From: Dokdonella_A sp963834755 | GTDB lineage: Bacteria; Pseudomonadota; Gammaproteobacteria; Xanthomonadales; Rhodanobacteraceae | Length of the DNA stretch: 64,000 nucleotides | NCBI GenBank assembly: GCA_963834755.1 | Contig: CAWICQ010000012.1 | Span: forward strand, 248,001-312,000 | Direction: 5' to 3' | Shown: positions 26,930 through 37,241 of the stretch, in pieces | How the letters are laid out: each line of letters opens with the position of its first letter | Position numbering within the stretch: the stretch's first letter is position 1 | Notes under the pieces: generated by a model | The model's input: only the letters and a program-made list of their open reading frames with translations | Told to the model about the DNA's origin: nothing | The model's database searches: none | Position numbers and translations under genes: made by a program

Positions 26930-29900
26930 CGATCGCAGGATCGACGAGGGCTCAATTCATGAGCGCGCATCAAACCAAACGTCGCATGAGCTTCGCGGGC
27001 GGCACGCTTCTCGCCAGCCTGCTCGCTCTGTTCTCAACGTATGCATCGGCCACTACGCAGCCGGGTGACGTGGATCTCAGCCCGACGCCGCCCGATCTCA
27101 CTGCGTCGGTCGATCCGAACATCGTCGTCACATTCGATGATTCGGGTTCGATGGCGAGCAATTTCATGGGTGACTTCCGCCCATTCGACACCGGCTCGTG
27201 GTCGGGCCCGTGGTTCTGCGCGGGCTCGATCGATCAGCGCGCGACCGATCCGAACGACATCAAAGTCCACTCGATGAACGGCACGTACTACAACCCGCTC
27301 CCGCCGGGCTCGCCGGTCGGGTTGATTACTTACCCGCCGCCGGTCAAAGAGGACAACACGCTGTTCCCCAACGCCGACAGCGCGCTCAACGCGGTCTGGG
27401 CGGACGGCATCGCGATCAATCGGCCGACCAATCCGCAAACGGCGGCCAGCGCGACGTTGCTCAACAATCCACAGGGACCTTCTTCCACGCTCGCCAACGA
27501 CAACCGAGTCGGAAAGCTCAACGACATCCTGACGTCGGGTTCGGCCCGTGGCAGCGGCGCCTCGTGTCCCTCTGGCACCACCACCTGCCAATGCTCCGGT
27601 AGTGGCAATAATCGAGTGTGCAATTGGACATTCGACCGTCGCTGGCAATGCGGCAACGGCACAAGTCCGATGGACGGCGTCACTGCGAATCCCGACGGCG
27701 GCACGTATCCGAACGGTGGGCCTTATTACTATCGCTTGAAAAGCACGGTGGCGATTCCCGTCGACACGTTCGGCAACCCGACCGCGGCCGGCCGCACGGC
27801 GCTGTACACCGCGAGCAATTGGGAAGCCATTCCGGTACCCGCCAACCGAGTACCAGAACTTCGCCAACTGGTACGCCTACTATCGCACGCGCAACCTGAT
27901 GACGCGCTCCGCTCTCTCGCGCGTGTTCGGCCAGTTCGGCGACAACATCCGTGCGGCGTGGCAGAACATCAACAACGGCAGCTTCAATCTGCCCAGCACC
28001 ACCATCATCACGAACCTCAACGACACCAACGCGGCCGCACCGAACTTCCGCAAGACGTTCTACGATTGGATTTTTTCGGTAGGCGCGAACGGCAGCACGC
28101 CGAACCGCGCTTCGACGATCCGCGCCGGCAATTTCTTCACGCGCGGGAACACCAGCAATCTGCGCGATCCGTACTGGGAACCCGGGCAAGGCACGCAGCC
28201 AGGCCGCGAGCTCGCGTGCCGGCAGAATTTCCACATGCTGGTGACGGACGGCTATTGGCACGAAGGCAATCCATCGCCGCCAAGCGGGTTCTTCGGCGTG
28301 CAAAATCCGCCGGCCAGTCTCCCCGACGGCACGACTTTCAGTCGTGGCGATGCGACTTCGCGCGTATTCTGGGACGTCCCGGCCTCGCCAACCGGCAGCT
28401 GCTCGCCGCGATCCCGGCGGCACGGACTGTTACCCGTCGCTGGCCGACATTGCGTTCTTCTACTGGGCGACGCGATTTGCGCACGGATCTCAGCGATAAC
28501 GTGCCGCCCTATGTGCCGGACAAGACCACGATGATTACCGGGTCGATTCCGCTGCAGACCGGCGATGATCCGCTGCAGAACAGGGAAATCTACTTCAATC
28601 CGGTGAACGATCCGGCGTCGTGGCAGCACGTCGTGCAATTCATGGTCACGCTTGGCATCTCGGGAAGGCTGCAATTCTCGAACGATGCCGACTGCACCAA
28701 TCCGCAGAACGATCTGTGCAAGCTGCGCGAGGGGCAAACGACTTCGGCAGGCATTACCGGCTGGCCGATCCGGCGAACAACGATCCCAAGGCGATCGACG
28801 ACACTTGGCATGCAGCGGTCAACAGCCGCGGTTCGTACTTCAGTGCCACCAATCCGAACGCGCTGGTGCAGCACCTGACCGACATCATCAACAACATCCT
28901 GTCGCGTAGAAGTACGTCGACGGCGCTGTCGGCGACCATGTCGACGTTGACCGCCGGAACGCAGGGGTACTCGGCGGGCTTCGATACGAGCGACAACTCG
29001 GGCTTTCTCTACAAGCAGGATCTCGATCCGCAAACAGGCGAACCCAGCGACCCGATTTGGGATGCCAGTTGCCTGTTGACCGGCGGCACGTTCAGCGCCG
29101 GCGTGTGCACGCTGCCGCCGCCGCCGCTGCCCGATGCGAGCGTGGGCCGCACGATTCATCACCGCAAACGATTCCGGAACGGCCAGGGTGACGTTCACAT
29201 CGTTCACGAGTCTCACCTCGGCCGAACAGAACGCGCTGAACCAGGATCCGACCTCGACGATAAAATGCACGAACGCCACTGCCACCACCAACGGTTGCGA
29301 CGGCAACGGGCAGGTCCGCGCCGACTGGCTGCGCGGCGTGCGCGTCAATGAATCAACGGCTCCGCTAATGCGTCATCGCAGCTCAGTGCTGGGCGCCATC
29401 ATCAATTCGCAACCGCGTTATCGTGTCGGCTCCGACCGGCGGTTTCACCGACAACTTCCCGCCGGGGTCGCCCGAAGCCATCGCCGCAGCGCCGGATGCA
29501 AACGGCGTTGCTGGAGCGGGCAGCTATGCGCAATACGTCAACACGAACAGGAACCGCGCACCCACGGTGTATGTGGGCGCGAACGATGGCATGCTGCACG
29601 CGTTCGACGGCATCACGGGTCACGAGCGCTGGGCGTACATGCCGATGACGCTGTTCGGCATCGACAGTGTTTCCGGCGAACCCGATGCGACCGTCATCGC
29701 ACGACGGCGGCTTGCGCAAACAACCAACACTGCGACGTATAAGAACTCACCGACCGTCGACAACACCGCGATCGTCCAGGACGTATTCATGAGCGGAGCG
29801 TGGCACACCGTGCTGGTCGGCTCGCTGCGCTATGGTGGTCGCGGCATGTATGCGCTCGACATCACCAATCCCGCCGCGCCGACGTTCCTCTGGGAACGGA

Positions 29901-31029
29901 ACTACACGATGTCGGGATTCCAGCACCTCGGCTACACCTACGCGTATCCCAACGTGGCGCGCCTCAGCTACAACGGCGGCAACTGGGTCGTTGTTGCTCG
30001 CCAGCGGCTACTTCCCGTTGCCGGACCTGACGCCTATCGATCCTGTAAGCAACGATCGCCTCGGCGAACCAGACGTCTCTGTTCGTGATCAATCTCCAAT
30101 CAGGCTCGCTGATCCGCGAAATCCAGACCACGGCAACCGCGCCCATCAGCTACGGCCTTTCGAGTCCCGCGGTCTACGATCTCAACTCGGATCAGGTGGA
30201 CGATATCGCGGTCGCCGGCGATCTCGCCGGCAATCTCTGGCGCTTCGATCTGTCGAGCACGTCGTCCACGTCTTGGACGGTCAATCTGATGTTCAAGACG
30301 TATACGAGCAGCGGCGAAATTGGACGGCATCCGATTTCAGCGATGCCCGTAGGTCTGCGCGATCCGGTTGCGCAGGCGCCGATGTGGGTTTTCGGAACCG
30401 GCAAGTTCCTGGGTCTGTGCGATCGCACATCATCATCGCCACCGGCCAATTGCGGACCAGACGCGAACACGGCGCTGCAGCAGTTCTACGGCGTTCGCGA
30501 CTACGGCACGGCATCGCCGAACTATCCGATCCAGCCGACGCAACTGAATTCCTGGACCATTGCTCAGGACGCGCGGGCGTACGCACGCTGATCGGGACCG
30601 ACGGTCGCGAGCCCTAGTCGCGGCTGGACAATTCCGCTTGATTCGAATCGCACGGGTGAGCTGGGCGAGCGCGTCGTCGTCAGCATCGTGCCGTTCTACA
30701 GCGCGAATTACGCGATCATGACCTCGCTGATCCCGACGACCAACGATCCGTGCAATCCGCCCGTAGCGGCGCGATCATGGTCGTCGACGGTGCGACGGGT
30801 GGTCCACTGGTCGCTTCGCCGCTCGCCGGTGGTGGCGGGGGCGGTCCGGGCGGACAACCTGTGATCGGCCAGGTCGTCATCGGTTCGAACTGTCATTCCG
30901 ATCGCGGGTATTACTGCGGTGGTCGGCTCGCAAGGCGGACCGCTGTTGCTGCCGGGTCTGCCGGGGTTCTCGATTCCTGCACCGCCGCCGCATCGCGGGG
31001 CATGGCGCGAATTGTTGGATCTGTTGTAG
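26926..31029 (+). pseudogene. pilY1: Pilus tip adhesin/biogenesis protein PilY1, about ten frameshifts
   Basis: A signal-peptide region is followed by PNIVVTFDDSGSMASNF (von Willebrand A-type metal site), and much later TVYVGANDGMLHAFDG and VYDLNSDQVDDIAVAGDLAG NLWRFDL (PQQ-like beta-propeller with a DxNxDxxxD calcium loop), as in PilY1. Frame changes are needed near 27.84, 28.38, 28.47, 28.75, 29.14, 29.42, 29.99, 30.06, 30.58 and 30.6-30.9 kb, to a final stop at 31029 (WRELLDLL). Each segment is stop-free with normal codon use, and the joined protein is about 1370 residues, normal for the family. PilY1 promotes pilus extension and surface sensing. As written the gene cannot give a full product. 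Confidence 0.85.
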
Positions 31030-31087
31030 TAACGCATTCGGGCGCAACGAAACGACATGAGGCTATTGCTGTTCATCAGGGGGTTTT

Positions 31088-31527
31088 ATGTTGAGGGTTA
31101 AACGATTCGCGCGGGGTTTCACGTTGATCGAGCTCATGATCGTCGTCGCGGTCATGGCGTGCTCGCCGCGTTGGCCTACAACAGCTACGGGAATTACACG
31201 TACAGAACGCGGCGGGCCGACGGGCGCGAAATGCTGATGCGCGTCGCCGCGGCGGAGGAGCGTTTCTTCACCAATTTCAATGCGTATTCGGCGTCCATCA
31301 CGAATGCCGCGTCGGCAGGCGGCTTGGGCTTCACGGCTGCGACATCCGAGAAGGGCTACTACACGCGTTACGCGCCTGCGCTTGGACGCGGTGGCGCGAC
31401 GTATACTGTTGATGGCCGTGCCGCAAAACGTGCAGGCGGCCGACGCTTGCGTCAGCCTGACGTTGACTGACACGGGCGTCAAGAGCCAAGGCCGGCAGCA
31501 ACACAGACCAACGGCAGCTGTTGGTGA
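31088..31527 (+). pseudogene. pilE: PilE-like type IV minor pilin, frameshifted
   Basis: MLRVKRFARGFTLIELMIVVAV is a perfect prepilin N-terminus (cleavage G/F, Glu5). Near 31155 one G appears missing, since the next frame reads GVLAALAYNSYGNYTYRTRRADGREMLMRVAAAEERFF. A second change near 31413 gives AVPQNVQAADACVSLTLTDTGVKSQ and a third near 31505 would give the final TNGSCW and stop at 31527. The Cys pair near the C-terminus is as expected in PilE. It follows pilY1 by 58 bases, the standard order. Confidence 0.8.
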
Positions 31528-31569
31528 AGATGCAAGCAAATCCCAACCGGCGCCGCTCGCCGGCGCCGG

Positions 31570-31598
31570 TTGTCGGTATCGCGCCGAGTGTCTATACT
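31570..31598 (+). promoter_or_regulatory. Promoter of tRNA-Thr
   Basis: TTGTCG at 31570-31575 and TATACT at 31593-31598 with a 17-base spacer; the tRNA begins 14 bases after the -10 box. Confidence 0.7.
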
Positions 31599-31611
31599 CC
31601 GCGCCCCTCGC

Positions 31612-31687
31612 GCCGGAGTAGCTCAGCTGGTAGAGCAACGCATTCGTAATGCGTGGGTCGGGGGTTCGATTCCCTTCTCCGGCACCA
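31612..31687 (+). tRNA. tRNA-Thr (anticodon CGT)
   Basis: Acceptor stem GCCGGAG/CTCCGGC, D arm GCTCAGCTGGTAGAGC, anticodon stem ACGCA-TTCGTAA-TGCGT with CGT, T arm GGGGG-TTCGATT-CCCTT with two G-U pairs, and an encoded CCA end. 76 bases. It reads ACG codons. Confidence 0.95.
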
Positions 31688-31811
31688 CGTTTGGCCCAAC
31701 GCCCCGCAAGGGTGTTGCCCAAACGCCTGGCTAGGGTTGTACGAGTCCTTCGAGTCCAGTATCGACAGTCGCGCTGTACAATCCGGTTCTCCCGCGCGAC
31801 ACCGGCGGATC

Positions 31812-31886
31812 GGGCGGTTAGCTCAGCGGTAGAGCACTGCTTTCACACGGCAGGGGTCAGTGGTTCGAAACCACTACCGCCCACCA
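31812..31886 (+). tRNA. tRNA-Val (anticodon CAC)
   Basis: Acceptor stem GGGCGGT/ACCGCCC, D arm GCTCAGCGGTAGAGC, anticodon stem CTGCT-TTCACAC-GGCAG with CAC, T arm GTGG-TTCGAAA-CCAC and an encoded CCA. 75 bases. It reads GTG codons. TACAAT at 31777-31782 is a possible -10 box 30 bases upstream. Confidence 0.95.
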
Positions 31887-32222
31887 GCTTCATCAGCGAG
31901 ACCAGATCGCCGGTTAGCCGATACGGCAACCCACGGCCATCTTCCAATGGCATGCGCGCGTATCGGTGGACGATGCCGACCGCGTGGCGCGTCGCTCCAG
32001 CGATCGAGACGCTCTCACGCTGGGTGGCCGAATGCCGCCGCGCGTTCTGAGGCGACGCAGGCAGGCCATCTCCCTCGACACTCGGATGTCCGGTTCAGCT
32101 CCCGATTACGTAATTTCCTCCTCGAAGCGTTGCTCTGTGCTTGGGTCGCGCGCCGACTCGTTACGATCGCCGCGACCCGTTGCATCAACGCATTCCATTC
32201 GGTCCGCGAGGAGAGCGACGTC
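31887..32222. other. Gene-free stretch after tRNA-Val
   Basis: 336 bases with an open frame continuous with the LRR gene but without a convincing start or any recognisable domain. I see no integrase fragment and no direct repeat of the tRNA 3' end, so no evidence of an attachment site. Confidence 0.5.
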
Positions 32223-33263
32223 ATGCGTGGTCAGCACCGCCGAGATTCAAGAGCAACGAGCAGCGCCTTCGTGTGTGCCGTAACCCTGCTCTGCCTCAGG
32301 GCTTGCGTCGCCCTGGCTGACATTCCACCGGAGGAACGCGCGGTCCTCGACGCCCTTTACCAGAACACCAACGGCGCGGGTTGGCTCCACGGCGTCGCCG
32401 ACCCCATGCAACCCGACGGGTGGGAGGCAGCACCTGGGACCGAGTGCAGCTGGTACGGCGTAGCTTGCGATGCGCCCAAGAACCATGTGGTGAGCATCAC
32501 GCTGGGCAACAATCATCTGGCGGGAGGTCCGCTACCCGCTCTAAATACGCTGACACATCTGCAAAATTTCTATGTATACAACAATCAACTGACCGGACCG
32601 ATTCCGGATCTGACCGGACTCGGCGCACTTAAGATTTTCTTCGCATACAACAACCAGCTCAGCGGCGTCATCCCGCCGTTGAGCGGAATCGGCCTCAATG
32701 GACTCCAGGGGTTCAATGTCAGCAACAACCAGCTGACCGGGCCGATTCCGGCGCTGAATGGTGTACACGCGCTTTCCTCGTTTTACGCCGATCACAACCA
32801 CCTGACCGGCTCGGTGCCCGATCTCGGCGGATTGACGCTCCTGACCAATTTCAGCGTCGAGAATAACGATCTCGACGGACAGATTTCGGCGCTCAGCGGA
32901 GTGGGGCTCGTCAATCTCAAATATCTATGGCTCGACAACAATCACCTCAGCGGAAACCTTCCCGACCTCGCCGGGCTCGCGAATCTGCGTTTCTTCTTCG
33001 CAAACGGTAACGTCTTGAGCGGGACGATTCCTCCGCTCAGCACGCTCACCAACCTGCAGCAATTCCACGTCGAGAACAACCAGCTGACCGGACCGCCTCC
33101 GGTCCCGCCTAGCCCAAGCAATCTGATCGCCGGCGGGTCGAGTCTTTGTCCGAATCGACTCGACGAGCTCACCAGCCCCGGCTGGAATGCGCCAACGGGT
33201 TACACGCCCTGGTATTACTTGTGCGAAGTGATCTTTTCGGATGGCTTCGAACAACTTCCATAG
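32223..33263 (+). CDS. Secreted plant-type leucine-rich repeat protein
   Basis: 346 residues. An N-terminal signal region (basic start, then VCAVTLLCLRACVALADI) precedes an LRRNT_2-like cap (PEERAVLDALYQNTNGAGW...CSWYGVACD). About nine leucine-rich repeats of the plant type follow, with NNQLTGPIPDLTGL-style repeats of 22-25 residues. The C-terminus LCEVIFSDGFEQLP resembles the short FSDGFE end seen on other exported proteins of Rhodanobacteraceae-like bacteria, whose role is unknown to me. LRR proteins usually bind proteins or surfaces. The ATG at 32223 was chosen because the signal-like region follows. Its position after two tRNAs and its eukaryote-like repeats make lateral origin possible. 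Confidence 0.8.
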   Translation: MRGQHRRDSRATSSAFVCAVTLLCLRACVALADIPPEERAVLDALYQNTNGAGWLHGVADPMQPDGWEAAPGTECSWYGVACDAPKNHVVSITLGNNHLAGGPLPALNTLTHLQNFYVYNNQLTGPIPDLTGLGALKIFFAYNNQLSGVIPPLSGIGLNGLQGFNVSNNQLTGPIPALNGVHALSSFYADHNHLTGSVPDLGGLTLLTNFSVENNDLDGQISALSGVGLVNLKYLWLDNNHLSGNLPDLAGLANLRFFFANGNVLSGTIPPLSTLTNLQQFHVENNQLTGPPPVPPSPSNLIAGGSSLCPNRLDELTSPGWNAPTGYTPWYYLCEVIFSDGFEQLP

Positions 33264-33325
33264 AGACGATCACTCACGGATCAGGTGCGCCGCGCAGCGT
33301 CTCTCGGCGTCTGCCTCGGATGTTC

Positions 33326-34021
33326 CTACACACGCCCCACCACGGGAATCAGCGCACCGGTGATCGCGCGCGCCTGATCGGACAACAGAAATACGATCAC
33401 GTCCGCGAGCTGACCCGGCTTCACCCAGCGATCGAAATCCGCCTTCGGCATGTCGGCGCGGTTCGGTGCGGTGTCGATGATGCTCGGCAGCAGCGCGTTC
33501 ACGGTGACGCCCTTGTCCTTGAGCTCCTCGGCGAGTGCTTCGGTCAGTTTGAAGACTCCTCCCTTCGAAGCTGCATAGGCGCCCATGCCGGCGCCCGCTT
33601 TGACGGCGCCCATCGCGCCGATGTTGACAATGCTGCCTGTGCTGCTCTCGATCAGGAACGGCAGCGCGGCCTTGCTCGCAGCGACCGCGGTGCGCAGGTT
33701 GACGCGATAAAGGAAATCCCAGGTATCGAGACTGCCGTCGGAGATTTTTTCCCAGCGGAACGTTCCGGCGATATTGACCAGTGCATCGAGGCCGCCGAAC
33801 GTGCGCGCGATCTTTTCGAGCGTTGACTGCGCAGCGCCGAAGTCGGCGAGGTCGACGCCGCCAAAGAGAGCGGCCGCGCCGAGCGCCGTCGAGGCAGGCG
33901 GCGCGTCGGCGCGGTCGATGGCCGCGACGCGCGCACCGGCGGCCTGCAGCGCGTTGACCGTCGCAATGCCGAGCGAGCCGAATCCGCCGGTGACGGCGAC
34001 GCGTTTGCCTTTGAGGTCCAT
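33326..34021 (-). CDS. Short-chain dehydrogenase/reductase
   Basis: 231 residues with a Rossmann fold. The cofactor loop is TGGFGSLG at residues 11-18, the second motif is NIAG, and the catalytic Tyr-Lys pair is in MGAYAASKGG, with Ser upstream in the SIVNIGAMG region, where the usual Ser is replaced by Gly-Ala. The C-terminal LLSDQARAITGALIPVVG is the typical SDR end. Substrate unknown. It begins 41 bases after the end of cysNC, so it may be the last gene of the sulfate activation operon, although no functional link is evident. Confidence 0.85.
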   Translation of the reverse strand: MDLKGKRVAVTGGFGSLGIATVNALQAAGARVAAIDRADAPPASTALGAAALFGGVDLADFGAAQSTLEKIARTFGGLDALVNIAGTFRWEKISDGSLDTWDFLYRVNLRTAVAASKAALPFLIESSTGSIVNIGAMGAVKAGAGMGAYAASKGGVFKLTEALAEELKDKGVTVNALLPSIIDTAPNRADMPKADFDRWVKPGQLADVIVFLLSDQARAITGALIPVVGRV

Positions 34022-34062
34022 CGCGATTCCTCCATTCGATGCGGATCGTTCCTGCGGTCAGC

Positions 34063-35967
34063 TCAGTCGCGCATGTCGCGGCCGAGCAGGCCGCAATCGC
34101 GCAGATAGTCAATGATGAGCGCCGCGGATTCTTCGGCGTTGTGTTCTTCGGTACGGATGTGCAGTTCGGGGGTCTCGGGAATTTCGTACGGCGAATCGAT
34201 GCCGGTGAAGTTCTTGAGCTCCCCGCGCCGCGCCTTCTTGTAGAGTCCTTTCGGGTCGCGCTCCTCGACGATGGCGAGCGGCGTATCGACGAAGATTTCG
34301 ACGAATTCGCGGTCGTCGACCATGCTGCGCGCCAGGCGGCGCTCCGAGCGGAATGGGGAAATGAACGCGGTGATCACGATCAGGCCCGCGTCCACCATGA
34401 GCTTGGCGACTTCACCCACGCGGCGGATGTTTTCGACGCGATCCGCGGCGGTGAATCCGAGATCCTTGTTGAGGCCATGACGCACGTTGTCGCCGTCGAG
34501 CAGATACGTGCGCACGCCGAGCGCATGCAGCCTGCGCTCGACGATGTTCGCGATCGTCGATTTGCCGCTGCCGGAAAGACCGGTCATCCACAGCACGCAC
34601 GGCCGATGTCCGTTGAGTCGCGCGCGCGCGTCCTTGTCGACTTCGGTGGCCTGCCAGTGGATGTTCTGCGAGCGACGCAGCGCGAAGTGCAGCATGCCCG
34701 CGCCGACGGTCTGGTTGGTAAACCGATCGATGACGATGAAGCTGCCCATGTCGCGATTGTCCGCGTACGCGTCGAACGCGACCGAGCGATCGAGCGTGAG
34801 GTTGCACACGCCGATTTCGTTGAGATGCAGCGTCTTCGCCGCAAGATGATCGAGGCTGTTCACATCGACGACGTATTTCGGCTGGCCGAGTGACGCGCCG
34901 AGCGTCGTCGCGCCGAGCTTCACGAGATACGGCCGTCCGGGCAGCATCGCGTCCTCGCTCATCCAGACGATGCTCGCCTCGAACTGATCGGCCAATCCCG
35001 CCGGATCGCCGGCGGCGCAGATCACGTCGCCGCGGCTGATGTCGATTTCGTCGACGAGCGTCAGCGTCACCGATTGGCCGCTGATCGCCTCGTCGAGATC
35101 GCCGTCGAGCGTGACGATGCGGGCGACTTTCGATTGACGACCCGACGGCAGCAGCCGAACGAGATCGCCCGGCCGCACGCTGCCGCTCAGAATTCGGCCG
35201 GAAAAACCGCGGAAGTCATGATTCGGCCGATTGACCCATTGCACCGGCATGCGCAGCGGCGTCTGTTCCGACGGCGGCGCGATCTCGATGGTTTCGAGAT
35301 GCTCGATCAGGCTCGGACCCGAATACCACGGCGTATTCGCGCTGCGCGATATCATGTTGTCGCCGCGCAGCGCGGACAGCGGAATGCTGACGATCGCCTC
35401 GAAGCCGAGTTTTTCGGCGAACTCGCGATAGTCGCGATCGATCAGGTCGAACACCTCGCGCGAGTAGCCGACGAGATCGAGCTTGTTCACCACCAGCACG
35501 ACACGACGGATGCCGAGCAGCGAGACGAGATAGCTGTGTCTTCGCGTCTGCGTCAGTACGCCCTTGCGTGCGTCGATCAAGATAACCGCGAGATCCGCCG
35601 TCGACGCGCCGGTCACCATGTTGCGCGTGTACTGCTCATGGCCCGGCGTATCGGCGACGATGAACTTGCGCTTTTCGGTCGCGAAGAAACGATAGGCGAC
35701 ATCGATCGTGATGCCCTGTTCGCGCTCGGCGCTGAGGCCGTCGACGAGCAACGCGAAATCGAGATCGTCGCCTTGCGTGCCGAATTTCTTCGAGTCGGCA
35801 CCGAGCGCACTCAACTGATCGTCGAGCAGCGCCTTCGATTCATACAGGAGACGGCCGATCAGCGTGCTCTTGCCGTCATCGACGCTGCCGCAGGTGATGA
35901 AGCGCAGGAGGTCCTTTGCGCGCTCCGCCGGTGCCGCGGCAGCAAACGTGTCGGGCTGGGCGATCAT
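34063..35967 (-). CDS. cysNC: Bifunctional ATP sulfurylase subunit 1 / APS kinase (CysNC)
   Basis: 634 residues. The N-terminal half is the GTPase CysN: G1 GSVDDGKST at about 27-35, G3 DTPGHEQYTRNM, G4 NKLDLV, followed by EF-Tu-like beta domains. From about residue 455 comes APS kinase: Walker A GLSGSGKST, DGDNVRHGLNKDLGF, FISPFRSERR and GIDSPYE. With CysD it makes APS from sulfate and ATP, then phosphorylates it to PAPS. The fused CysNC is common in Xanthomonadales. The start codon lies 13 bases from a heptamer element and has no Shine-Dalgarno. Confidence 0.96.
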   Translation of the reverse strand: MIAQPDTFAAAAPAERAKDLLRFITCGSVDDGKSTLIGRLLYESKALLDDQLSALGADSKKFGTQGDDLDFALLVDGLSAEREQGITIDVAYRFFATEKRKFIVADTPGHEQYTRNMVTGASTADLAVILIDARKGVLTQTRRHSYLVSLLGIRRVVLVVNKLDLVGYSREVFDLIDRDYREFAEKLGFEAIVSIPLSALRGDNMISRSANTPWYSGPSLIEHLETIEIAPPSEQTPLRMPVQWVNRPNHDFRGFSGRILSGSVRPGDLVRLLPSGRQSKVARIVTLDGDLDEAISGQSVTLTLVDEIDISRGDVICAAGDPAGLADQFEASIVWMSEDAMLPGRPYLVKLGATTLGASLGQPKYVVDVNSLDHLAAKTLHLNEIGVCNLTLDRSVAFDAYADNRDMGSFIVIDRFTNQTVGAGMLHFALRRSQNIHWQATEVDKDARARLNGHRPCVLWMTGLSGSGKSTIANIVERRLHALGVRTYLLDGDNVRHGLNKDLGFTAADRVENIRRVGEVAKLMVDAGLIVITAFISPFRSERRLARSMVDDREFVEIFVDTPLAIVEERDPKGLYKKARRGELKNFTGIDSPYEIPETPELHIRTEEHNAEESAALIIDYLRDCGLLGRDMRD

Positions 35968-35973
35968 GTGAGT

Positions 35974-36115
35974 CGAGAAGCCGGGATTCGGAATTCGGGA
36001 CTCGGCATGATTCGGCGAGTAGGCAACGCGAGACCGGTAGTCGCCGAGACGGCCGCGCGAAGTCCATGCGCGGTATTCGCCATTCCCAATCCCGAATCCC
36101 GAATCCCGGCTCTTG
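35974..36115. repeat. Heptamer-type inverted element between cysD and cysNC
   Basis: The left end AGCCGGGATTCGGAATTCGG is mirrored by the right end with CCCGAATCCCGAATCCCGGC, then T, about 100 bases away. It fills almost the whole 154-base gap between the cysD stop (36122) and the cysNC start (35967), inside what should be one operon. Confidence 0.85.
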
Positions 36116-36121
36116 CCCGCA

Positions 36122-37024
36122 TCAGAAGTAGCCTTCCTTCTTCTTCTTTTCCATCGAACCGCTGGAATCGTGATCGATCATGCGGCCTTGTCGTTCGGTC
36201 GTGCGTGCCAGAAGCATTTCGCGGATGATCGCCGGTAATGTTTCCGCATCGGATTCGACCGCTCCGGTCAATGGATAGCAGCCGAGCGTGCGAAAGCGCA
36301 CGCGGCGCATCACGGGTTTTTCGTCCTTTCCGAGCGGTATGCGTTCGTCGTCGACCATGATCAGCTGGCCATCGCGCTCGACGACCGGTCGCTGCGCGGC
36401 GAAGTAGAGCGGCACGATCTCGATGTTCTCGCTTTCGATGTATTGCCAGATGTCGAGCTCGGTCCAGTTCGACAGCGGAAACACGCGGATGCTCTCGCCG
36501 CGATTCTTGCGCGCGTTGTACAAGCGCCAGAGCTCCGGTCGCTGATTCTTCGGATCCCACTGATGCTGCGCGGTGCGGAACGAGAATACGCGCTCCTTTG
36601 CGCGCGATTTTTCTTCGTCGCGACGCGCGCCTCCGAACGCGAGATCGAAGCCGTATTCGTCCAGCGCCTGCTTCAGGCCCTGCGTCTTCCAGATATCGGT
36701 GTGCAGCGACGAGCCATGCGTGAACGGATTGATGCCGAGCCGTTCCGCCTCCGGATTGCGATGCACGATCAGCTGCATGCCTGATGTCGCCACCATGCGA
36801 TCGCGAAACGCGTACATCGCGCGGAATTTCCACGTCGTATCGACGTGCAGCAGCGGAAACGGCGGACGCGACGGAAAGAACGCCTTGCGCGCCACGTGCA
36901 GCATCACCGAGCTGTCCTTGCCGATCGAGTAGAGCATCACCGGGTGCTCGGACTCGGCGACCGCCTCCCGCAGGATGTCGATGCTTTCCGCCTCGAGGCG
37001 CTTCAAGTGCGAGAGATTGGCCAT
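36122..37024 (-). CDS. cysD: Sulfate adenylyltransferase subunit 2
   Basis: 300 residues, the usual length. It belongs to the PP-loop ATP pyrophosphatase fold: YSIGKDSSVMLHVARKAF contains the SxGKDS-type loop, followed by FPLLHVDTTWKFRAMYAFRDR and FGGARRDEEKSRAKER. It forms APS from ATP and sulfate, driven by the CysN GTPase. The start MANLSHLKRLEAESIDILREA is the family start. It is upstream of cysNC on the same strand and separated by a repeat element. It diverges from mtnA; the 217-base gap shows no CysB site I can define. Confidence 0.96.
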   Translation of the reverse strand: MANLSHLKRLEAESIDILREAVAESEHPVMLYSIGKDSSVMLHVARKAFFPSRPPFPLLHVDTTWKFRAMYAFRDRMVATSGMQLIVHRNPEAERLGINPFTHGSSLHTDIWKTQGLKQALDEYGFDLAFGGARRDEEKSRAKERVFSFRTAQHQWDPKNQRPELWRLYNARKNRGESIRVFPLSNWTELDIWQYIESENIEIVPLYFAAQRPVVERDGQLIMVDDERIPLGKDEKPVMRRVRFRTLGCYPLTGAVESDAETLPAIIREMLLARTTERQGRMIDHDSSGSMEKKKKEGYF

Positions 37025-37241
37025 GATCGCTGGATTGTGTTCGTGTCTGGCCCGGCGGCGTAACGACTACTGGTCTAGAGTATTGAAAAGTGCGGCCATG
37101 CACGGCCGCTTCTTGACGTTCGCGGTCATGGACGATCGCATAAATAATGGCGCACTGTTAACCTCGCCGCCCGATGAATCGTCCCACTTCCCGGACGGCG
37201 TCCGCCGACGCGCGTCCTCAAGCATACCGTACGCTCCGGCC

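Noticed and set aside
26926..31029. Programmed ribosomal frameshifting in pilY1
   Set aside because: About ten shifts of different direction without slippery sites or structures cannot be programmed; indels are the simpler reading.
31812..31886. tRNA-Val as an integration site for an island carrying the LRR gene
   Set aside because: No integrase, no repeated tRNA 3' end and no island genes are found to the right.
31887..32222. N-terminal extension of the LRR protein
   Set aside because: The frame is open, but the sequence lacks a start with ribosome binding site and the signal-peptide-like region begins only at 32223.
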